Assembly: GCA_945485605.1 (NCBI GenBank) | Contig: CALYSG010000014.1 | Span: forward strand, 1 to 18,871 | Length of the DNA stretch: 18,871 bases | DNA from: an uncultured Clostridia bacterium | GTDB taxonomy: Bacteria; Bacillota; Clostridia; Oscillospirales; CAG-272 | Reading direction: 5' to 3' | Part shown: piece after piece, positions 13,691 to 18,871 of the stretch | Layout of the letters: each line of letters begins with the position of its first letter | How positions within the stretch are numbered: the stretch's first letter is position 1 | Made by a program: the position numbers and the translations under genes | Notes under the pieces: generated by a model | Told to the model about the DNA's origin: nothing | What the model saw: the letters and a program-made list of their open reading frames with translations, nothing else | Databases searched by the model: none

Positions 13691-14521
13691 TTAAACGGCG
13701 ACGGGGATCTTCTCTTCGAGCTTTGTGAATCGGTAATTCTCGAGCGCGAAGTCATCCACCGTGAAGTCATAGAAATTCTTCACATCGGGGTTCATAATGA
13801 AGCGAGGGGCGTCGTACATCGGATTTTTCAGTATCTTCTCTACGATAGGTATATGCCTGTCGTATATGTGTGCGTCGGCGATGACATGGACAAGCTCGCC
13901 GACCCTGAATCCCGACACCTGTGCCATCATATGTACGAGAACGGCATACTGAACGACGTTCCAGTTATTTGCCGTGAGAAAATCGTTCGATCTCTGATTC
14001 AGTATCGCATTCAGCCTGTCTCCCGTGACGTTGAAGGTCATGGAGTAAGCGCAGGGATATAGCCCCATCTCCGAGAGATCGGCGTGAACATAAAGATTAG
14101 TCATGATTCTGCGCGACGAGGGGTTGTTCTTAAGGTCGAATATCACGCGGTCGACCTGATCGAACATTCCTTCCTTATATTTATGCTTGACACCGAGCTG
14201 ATATCCGTATGCCTTTCCGATAGATCCGGTTTCGTCCGCCCAAGAGTCCCAGATGTGCGATCCGAGCTCGTGAACATTGTTGGATTTCTTCTGCCATATC
14301 CAGAGAAGCTCGTCGATGCAGGATCTGAACGCCGTGCGGCGAAGGGTGATTATCGGAAATTCCTTAGAGAGATCGTAGCGGTTTACGATACAGAATTTTT
14401 TTACCGTGTGAGCCGGAACGCCGTCGTCCCAGTGCGGGCGGACGGCAAGGTCCTTATCCGAAGATCCGGTGTCAAGGATCTCCCGGCAGTTTTTCGCAAA
14501 GATTTCGTCTGCTCTGCTCAT
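13691..14521 (-). CDS. thyA: Thymidylate synthase ThyA, B. subtilis/phage type
   Basis: ThyA methylates dUMP to dTMP with methylene-tetrahydrofolate. The 276-residue product contains RPHWDDGVPAHTV, ELLWIWQKKSNNVHELGSHI, SIGKAYGYQLG (100-110), the catalytic cysteine C157 in LYPCAYSMTFNV, and the nucleotide-binding RSND (177-180). In most ThyA proteins the cysteine is followed by His; here it is Ala, but the B. subtilis ThyA branch also lacks that His (it has Val). So this is a family trait and not a sign of inactivity. It is the first gene of the thyA-folA-radical SAM run. No Shine-Dalgarno sequence lies at the usual distance from the ATG; the leader has a hairpin and a 3-codon mini-ORF that ends TAAATG. 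Confidence 0.95.
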   Translation of the reverse strand: MSRADEIFAKNCREILDTGSSDKDLAVRPHWDDGVPAHTVKKFCIVNRYDLSKEFPIITLRRTAFRSCIDELLWIWQKKSNNVHELGSHIWDSWADETGSIGKAYGYQLGVKHKYKEGMFDQVDRVIFDLKNNPSSRRIMTNLYVHADLSEMGLYPCAYSMTFNVTGDRLNAILNQRSNDFLTANNWNVVQYAVLVHMMAQVSGFRVGELVHVIADAHIYDRHIPIVEKILKNPMYDAPRFIMNPDVKNFYDFTVDDFALENYRFTKLEEKIPVAV

Positions 14522-14565
14522 TTATATAACCATGGTTTTCGCTTCTTCAGCGAAAGCTTCCTTTC
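14522..14565 (-). promoter_or_regulatory. thyA leader: hairpin plus 3-codon mini-ORF
   Basis: A 7-bp stem TTTCGCT/AGCGAAA around a 5-base loop lies at 14537-14555. A purine-rich AAAGGAAG is just upstream of it (about 14558-14565). After the stem, ATG GTT ATA TAA begins at 14533, and its stop runs straight into the thyA ATG. Folding would bring the AAAGGAAG near the mini-ORF start, from which ribosomes could re-initiate at thyA. This is inference from the layout only. Confidence 0.35.
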
Positions 14566-14612
14566 TTTGGGAATCGTATCCGGTTTTGCGAAGAAAATCG
14601 TGCTTTTAAAGA

Positions 14613-14626
14613 GCGGCTAAAGCCGC
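14613..14626 (-). terminator. Weak candidate terminator after rpoD
   Basis: The arms GCGGCT and AGCCGC (6 bp, 2-base spacer) lie 53 bases after the rpoD stop and are followed on the minus strand by TCTTTAAAAG. The stem is short and the T-run poor, so read-through into thyA is possible. No better terminator is seen between rpoD and thyA. Confidence 0.3.
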
Positions 14627-14678
14627 AAAACGCAGATTGAAAGATTTATCTTTCCGTATTTTACCCTTCTGCCGCGGA

Positions 14679-15860
14679 TCAGTCAAGGAACCCCTTCAGA
14701 TGACGCGCGCGGCTCGGGTGACGGAGCTTTCTGAGAGCCTTCGCCTCTATCTGGCGGATACGCTCGCGTGTGATGTCAAACTCCTTGCCAACCTCTTCGA
14801 GAGTCCTCGTTCTTCCGTCGTAGAGTCCGAAACGGAGCTTTATCACGTGCTCTTCGCGCGGAGTGAGAGTGTGCAGCTCGCGCTCTATGACCTCGCGCAG
14901 GATGGTTGCCGAGGCCGCGTCGGCGGGTGCCGGAGTGTCCTCGTCGGGGATGAAGTCGCCAAGGTGGCTGTCCTCCTCCTCGCCGATAGGTGTTTCGAGC
15001 GACACGGGATCCTGCGCTATCTTCATGATATCGCGTACACGGTCGGCGCTCATTCCCATCTTCTCGCCTATCTCATCGGCGGTGGGCTCGCGTCCGAGCT
15101 CCTGAAGCATCTGACGGGAGTAGCGCGACACCTTATGGATCGTCTCGACCATATGCACGGGTATGCGAATGGTCCTTGCCTGATCGGCTATTGCGCGGGT
15201 TATCGCCTGCCTTATCCACCAAGTGGCATAGGTCGAGAACTTGTAGCCCTTCTTATAGTCGAACTTCTCGACAGCCTTCATAAGTCCGAGGTTGCCCTCC
15301 TGGATCAGATCGAGGAAGAACATTCCCTTGCCGACGTAGCGCTTCGCGATGCTGACGACGAGTCTGAGGTTCGCCTCTACGAGCTTGTTTTTAGCCTCCT
15401 CATCGCCGTCCGACATTCTCCTTGCGAGCTCTTTTTCCTCTTCCGCGTCGAGCAGCGGGACTTTTCCGATCTCCTTGAGGTACATACGCACGGGGTCGTC
15501 GATGGCAAGCCCCTCCTGTTCAAGGATGCGCTCCATGCTCTCGGGCGTACCGAATTTTTCGACCTCGTTTTCGATCTCTGCCATTTCCGACTGGGGAATA
15601 TCCATCGGGAGCGAAATTCCGTTGCTCTCAAGGGTGTCGTAGAGCTTGTCCGCGTCGAAATCGTACTCGTCCATAGCCTCCTCGAGATCGGCAAGTGAGA
15701 GGTCTCCGTTCTTTCCCTTTGCGATTATGTCGTTCATATCGACCTTTTTGTCACATTCGGGACCGTCGGGAAGGAGGTCGAAGTCATCGTCGGTCTGCGA
15801 GAGCTCCTTTTCCTTTTCTTCAAAATCAATTTCTTTTTCTTCGTCGTTGAATTTTTCCAT
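14679..15860 (-). CDS. rpoD: RNA polymerase primary sigma factor RpoD (SigA)
   Basis: The housekeeping sigma factor directs RNA polymerase to most promoters. From the ATG at 15860 it has 393 residues, normal for Bacillota. The acidic N-terminus (about 1-45) leads to region 1.2 with DPVRMYLKEIGKVPLL (122-137), region 2 with VGKGMFFLDLIQEGNLGLMK and KFSTYATWWIRQAITRAIA, region 3, and region 4 with TLEEVGKEFDITRERIRQIE followed by RKLRHPSRARHLKGFLD. An earlier ATG at 15875 overlaps the dnaG stop by 4 bases, but GAAAGGG lies 6 bases before 15860, so the later start is preferred. It is the last gene of dgt-dnaG-rpoD, the conserved Clostridia order. Confidence 0.97.
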   Translation of the reverse strand: MEKFNDEEKEIDFEEKEKELSQTDDDFDLLPDGPECDKKVDMNDIIAKGKNGDLSLADLEEAMDEYDFDADKLYDTLESNGISLPMDIPQSEMAEIENEVEKFGTPESMERILEQEGLAIDDPVRMYLKEIGKVPLLDAEEEKELARRMSDGDEEAKNKLVEANLRLVVSIAKRYVGKGMFFLDLIQEGNLGLMKAVEKFDYKKGYKFSTYATWWIRQAITRAIADQARTIRIPVHMVETIHKVSRYSRQMLQELGREPTADEIGEKMGMSADRVRDIMKIAQDPVSLETPIGEEEDSHLGDFIPDEDTPAPADAASATILREVIERELHTLTPREEHVIKLRFGLYDGRTRTLEEVGKEFDITRERIRQIEAKALRKLRHPSRARHLKGFLD

Positions 15861-15871
15861 GGGAAACCCTT

Positions 15872-17656
15872 TCATTTATGTATTCTTTTTTTATTTTCCA
15901 TTATCATGCGCCGCTTTGCCTCGAAGGCGGCGAGCTTGTCTCCGCTGTCCTTCGCCGTCTGGATCGCCCTCTCAAACTTAAGTGTGTCGATAGAGGCTGT
16001 GAGGACAGCGGATCCGTTCTCGGTGAGCATCATCCGTTCTCTTATCATTCTCTGGATCCGACCCATCTCATCGGGTGAGAAGTCCTCTCCGAGAAGGGTG
16101 ATATCAAAGCCCAATTCGGAGCCTTCGAGCTTCATCATCGCCTCAAATACCCTTCGTCCGAAGGCAGTAACGAAATCGTCGGGTGAAAGCTCGATCTTAC
16201 CCGACGCGACGGCGGCGCGGTGCTCGGGAAAAGCGAGAAGGAGCCCCAAGATCGCGCTCTCCGCCGATGCCGCCCCAAGGTTTTTCGCAATATCGGGGTT
16301 GATCTTGTCGCCTATCCCGCGCGCCGAGGTGTACGCCTCGAGCGAGAGCTTGTTTTTCTCTTCCTTCAGTAGCTTCCGTCGCGCACGCTCCACGTCTTCC
16401 GCAAGGATCTTTTTGTCGATTGAAAGAAGGCGTGCCGCTTCGTCAAGGTTCAGGTCGCGCTCAACGCTCGAGCTTGCCGCAGCTACCACCGCGCACAGCT
16501 CCTTCGAGGCGGCGAGTTTGCCGTCCGGCGTCGAGATATCGTGCTTTTTTATCACGGCGTCGGCACGGTAGGAGAACTTTGAGCGACTGCCGTCAAGAAG
16601 TCTCTCAAAAGCCGCACTGCCGAATTTGCCGATAAATTCGTCGGGGTCCTTCGCCCCTTCCACGACGAGGACCTTTACATCCACCCCGACCTCGGAGAGG
16701 AGCGAGATCGCGCGTTCGGTGGCGCGCTGACCCGCCTCGTCGCTGTCATAGGTGAGTATGACCTTTTTCGTGTATTTTGCTATAAGCCTTGCCTGATCGG
16801 AGGTCAGCGCAGTGCCGAGCCCCGCGACGGCAAAGCCGAAGCCGGCGGCGTGAAGCGCTATGACATCCATATAACCCTCGCACAGGATCAGCCGCTCTCC
16901 GCACAGATCCTTCGCGTAATTCAGTGCGAAAAGGTTCTTGCCCTTCTTGTACGCGGGGGTGTCGTTGGTGTTCAGGTATTTCGGTTTGCTGTCGTCCATG
17001 ACGCGCCCGCCGAAGGCTATTACCGAGCCCGCGGTGTTGATTATCGGGAACATCACGCGGTTTCGGAAGATCGAGTAGGGCTTGTTCGTTTTCTGACTTA
17101 TCGCCTCAAAATAGCCCGACCGAAGCTCCTCGTCGGTATATCCCTGCTTCCTCATATAGTCGAGCATGGAAAAAGGACTGTCGGGCGCAAATCCGAGTCC
17201 GAAGCGCTTGATGATCGCCGGCGAGAGCTTCCTTTTGTTCATAAGGTAATCGAGCCCGACCTTTCCTTCGGGCGAGAAGAGCACCTCTCGGAAATACCTT
17301 GCGGCACAGACGTTCATCTCGAGGATCCTCTTGCGGGAGGGGCCCTTTTCCTCGCCGCCGAAAGACGAGGCGGGTATGTTGATCCCCGCGCGGGCGGCAA
17401 GGTACTCTACGGCGTCGGCGTAGTCAAGGTTCTGATACTTCATAATGAATGTTATGACGTCTCCCCCAGCCCCGCAACCGAAGCAGTAAAAGCTCTGCGT
17501 CGCCGGAAAAACGGTGAACGAGGGCGTTTTTTCATTGTGGAAAGGGCATAGTCCCTTTACATTCGTTCCGGTGCGTTTGAGATCGACAAAACCGCCGATT
17601 ACATTTTCAATATCGTTGCGGTCACGTATTTCGAGCACAAGTTCCTTCGGTATCAA
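15872..17656 (-). CDS. dnaG: DNA primase DnaG (TTG start)
   Basis: Primase lays down RNA primers at the replication fork. I choose the TTG at 17656: it follows GGAGGGG by about 6 bases, it overlaps the dgt stop as TTGA, and it gives MIPKELVLEIRDRNDIENVI, the usual DnaG beginning. Upstream ATG choices (17671 and further) add unusual residues and have no well-placed ribosome-binding site. The 594-residue product has a zinc site of C37, H40, C58 and C61 in GLCPFHNEKTPSF and FYCFGCGAGGD, the TOPRIM segments LILCEGYMDVIALHAAG and VILTYDSDEAGQRA, and a C-terminal helical region that would bind the replicative helicase. It ends in or beside the rpoD start. Confidence 0.96.
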   Translation of the reverse strand: MIPKELVLEIRDRNDIENVIGGFVDLKRTGTNVKGLCPFHNEKTPSFTVFPATQSFYCFGCGAGGDVITFIMKYQNLDYADAVEYLAARAGINIPASSFGGEEKGPSRKRILEMNVCAARYFREVLFSPEGKVGLDYLMNKRKLSPAIIKRFGLGFAPDSPFSMLDYMRKQGYTDEELRSGYFEAISQKTNKPYSIFRNRVMFPIINTAGSVIAFGGRVMDDSKPKYLNTNDTPAYKKGKNLFALNYAKDLCGERLILCEGYMDVIALHAAGFGFAVAGLGTALTSDQARLIAKYTKKVILTYDSDEAGQRATERAISLLSEVGVDVKVLVVEGAKDPDEFIGKFGSAAFERLLDGSRSKFSYRADAVIKKHDISTPDGKLAASKELCAVVAAASSSVERDLNLDEAARLLSIDKKILAEDVERARRKLLKEEKNKLSLEAYTSARGIGDKINPDIAKNLGAASAESAILGLLLAFPEHRAAVASGKIELSPDDFVTAFGRRVFEAMMKLEGSELGFDITLLGEDFSPDEMGRIQRMIRERMMLTENGSAVLTASIDTLKFERAIQTAKDSGDKLAAFEAKRRMIMENKKRIHK

Positions 17657-18666
17657 TTGAGTCCCCTCCATACCTCGGGTATAAAGAGTCTGCGATAGGT
17701 TTCTATCGCGTATCTGTCGGTCATTCCCGCGACGAAATCGCAAACGCATCTCCCGACCTCCTCGGTCTCGAGCTCGTCGTGATAGACGCCGGGAAGCTCG
17801 TCGGGATGCGCAAGGTAGTAGTCGTAAAGCCGCGCGACGAGCTCTTTTGCCTTACCCTCTTCACCCTTTACCTGCGGATTTAAGTAAACGTTGGCGAACA
17901 TAAAGCGGTGCAGCTCCTCGGTCGCCTCCCATATATCGGGTGCCATAACTATGTCATTTTTGTTTGCACTCTCGGTGATGATCGAGCTGACCATCGTGTC
18001 TATACGTTCGGAGTGTGTCTGGCCGAGCACCTTGCGCAGAGCCGAGGGAATGTCCTCTACCGTCATGACTCCCGCGCGACAGGCGTCGTCTATGTCGTGG
18101 TTGATGTATGCTATACGGTCGGCGCGTTTCACGATAAGTCCCTCAAGGGTCGCGGCGCGTGTCTCCTCCTTCGTGTGATTTACGATACCGTCGCGCACCT
18201 CCCACGTAAGGTTCAGCCCTCTGCCGTCCCTCTCGAGCCTGTCTGCTACACGAAGGCTCTGGCGGTAGTGTGTGAAGTCCTTCGAGAAGCACTCCTGCAT
18301 AACAGCCTCGCCCGCGTGACCGAAGGGCGTGTGCCCGAGATCGTGCCCGAGAGCTATCGCCTCGGTCAGATCCTCGTTTAGCCGCAATCCCCGCGCGATC
18401 GTCCTTGCGATCTGCGTGACCTCGAGAGTGTGGGTAAGACGTGTGCGGTAGTGGTCGCCCACGGGGGCAAGGAAGACCTGCGTCTTGTTCATAAGCCGTC
18501 TGAATGACTGGCAGTGAATTATCCTGTCGCGGTCACGCTGAAATTCCGTGCGCATGGGGCATGGCTCACACGGCTTCTCTCTCCCCCTCGTCGATGCCGA
18601 AAAGCAGGCGTAGGGCGAGAGCGTCAGCTTCTCGCTCAGCTCGGTGATCTCCCTGATCTTTTCCAT
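17653..18666 (-). CDS. dgt: dGTPase-like HD phosphohydrolase
   Basis: Family members remove triphosphate from dGTP or other dNTPs and so adjust the dNTP pool; the true substrate of this 337-residue protein is unknown. It opens with the family marks CFSASTRGREKP and CPMRTEFQRDRDRI (36-49), followed by FRRLMNKTQVFLAP, the metal-binding HD signature RLTHTLEV (H79) and LGHDLGHTPFGHAGE (H108, D109), and a later YINHDIDDA that would complete the metal site. GGAGGA lies about 6 bases upstream of the ATG. It is the first gene of dgt-dnaG-rpoD, and its stop overlaps the dnaG TTG. dgt ahead of primase is a frequent order in Clostridia. Confidence 0.93.
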   Translation of the reverse strand: MEKIREITELSEKLTLSPYACFSASTRGREKPCEPCPMRTEFQRDRDRIIHCQSFRRLMNKTQVFLAPVGDHYRTRLTHTLEVTQIARTIARGLRLNEDLTEAIALGHDLGHTPFGHAGEAVMQECFSKDFTHYRQSLRVADRLERDGRGLNLTWEVRDGIVNHTKEETRAATLEGLIVKRADRIAYINHDIDDACRAGVMTVEDIPSALRKVLGQTHSERIDTMVSSIITESANKNDIVMAPDIWEATEELHRFMFANVYLNPQVKGEEGKAKELVARLYDYYLAHPDELPGVYHDELETEEVGRCVCDFVAGMTDRYAIETYRRLFIPEVWRGLN

Positions 18667-18871
18667 TTACTTCCTCCGTTCAGAGTATTATTTCACATCT
18701 TTATATTTAATATACGCATAAAAATCGCAAAATGCTTCTTTTTTGCAAAAAATTTTTGCTATTCGACGAAAAAATCGTATTTTTAAGCCCTTTGCAAAAA
18801 ATACAGGCTAATCTGCACAAACTTTCAGCACAAAAATATGCACTATGCACTCATGTCGAGACTATGTTGCC
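18667..18871. other. AT-rich region upstream of dgt
   Basis: No gene is supported here. It should hold the dgt promoter: on the minus strand TATATT (18714-18709) is a possible -10, but no convincing -35 lies at the right distance, so I do not mark a promoter. The 12-base word TTTGCAAAAAAT occurs twice (18742-18753 and 18791-18802), and GCAAAAA/TTTTTGC (18745-18759) is an almost perfect palindrome around one base. These may be bending or protein-binding sequence, or the end of a gene beyond the window. Confidence 0.4.

Noticed and set aside
14241..14521. thyA as inactive because the His after the catalytic Cys is missing
   Set aside because: The B. subtilis-type ThyA branch also lacks this His, and all other key motifs are present.
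14637..15698. Long open frame on the plus strand opposite rpoD
   Set aside because: It lies wholly antisense to the clear rpoD gene, has no family features, and reflects codon bias of the opposite strand.
16850..17551. Open frame on the plus strand opposite dnaG
   Set aside because: It overlaps the conserved zinc and TOPRIM coding region of dnaG and shows no recognisable protein features or ribosome-binding site.

Overview
The window is a gene-dense, chromosomal stretch of roughly even GC content in which every recognisable protein gene lies on the minus strand, so it is read here from high to low coordinates. It looks like a Gram-positive Bacillota, most likely class Clostridia. The reasons are the dgt-dnaG-rpoD cluster, a cyclic-di-AMP receptor of the DarA/PstA type, a B. 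subtilis-type thymidylate synthase, Soj/Spo0J-type partition genes, and parS-like sites close to the Bacillus consensus. Lineage below class is inference; no rRNA is present.

Layout, in order of transcription. (1) 18666-14679: dgt, dnaG and rpoD, joined by 4-base overlaps or near-overlaps; dnaG most likely starts at a TTG that overlaps the dgt stop. (2) 14521-12300: thyA, folA and a PflX-like radical SAM gene, a thymidylate/folate unit. (3) 12231-5680: darA, a small AtpI-like membrane protein, then ATP synthase genes for a, c, b, delta, alpha and gamma, followed without a gap by rsmI and rsmG. The beta and epsilon genes expected after gamma are absent. (4) 5679-5544: four parS-like palindromes, then a strong promoter and parA, a 70-residue ORF carrying a ParB-like N-terminal motif, parB, serS, a two-helix membrane protein and a membrane-anchored MORN-repeat protein. 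(5) 727-541: a gene-free stretch packed with inverted repeats. (6) 521-1: a REP-associated tyrosine (Y1/HUH) transposase gene running off the left edge, with two in-frame copies of a palindromic repeat inside its coding sequence.

The genes cover replication initiation and transcription (primase, primary sigma factor), nucleotide supply (dGTPase-like, ThyA, DHFR), energy coupling (FoF1), rRNA modification (RsmI, RsmG), chromosome segregation (ParA/ParB/parS) and serine charging. The parS cluster beside parA suggests an origin-proximal location.

The items most worth a second look are: the split and reduced ATP synthase (no beta or epsilon here, a delta of only 77 residues, a gamma with an unusual N-terminus, a c subunit with a signal-like extension and two helix carboxylates plus a Na+-type ligand set); the stand-alone ParB-N-terminus-like ORF between parA and parB; the parS cluster; and the transposase with embedded palindromes next to an elaborate inverted-repeat region.
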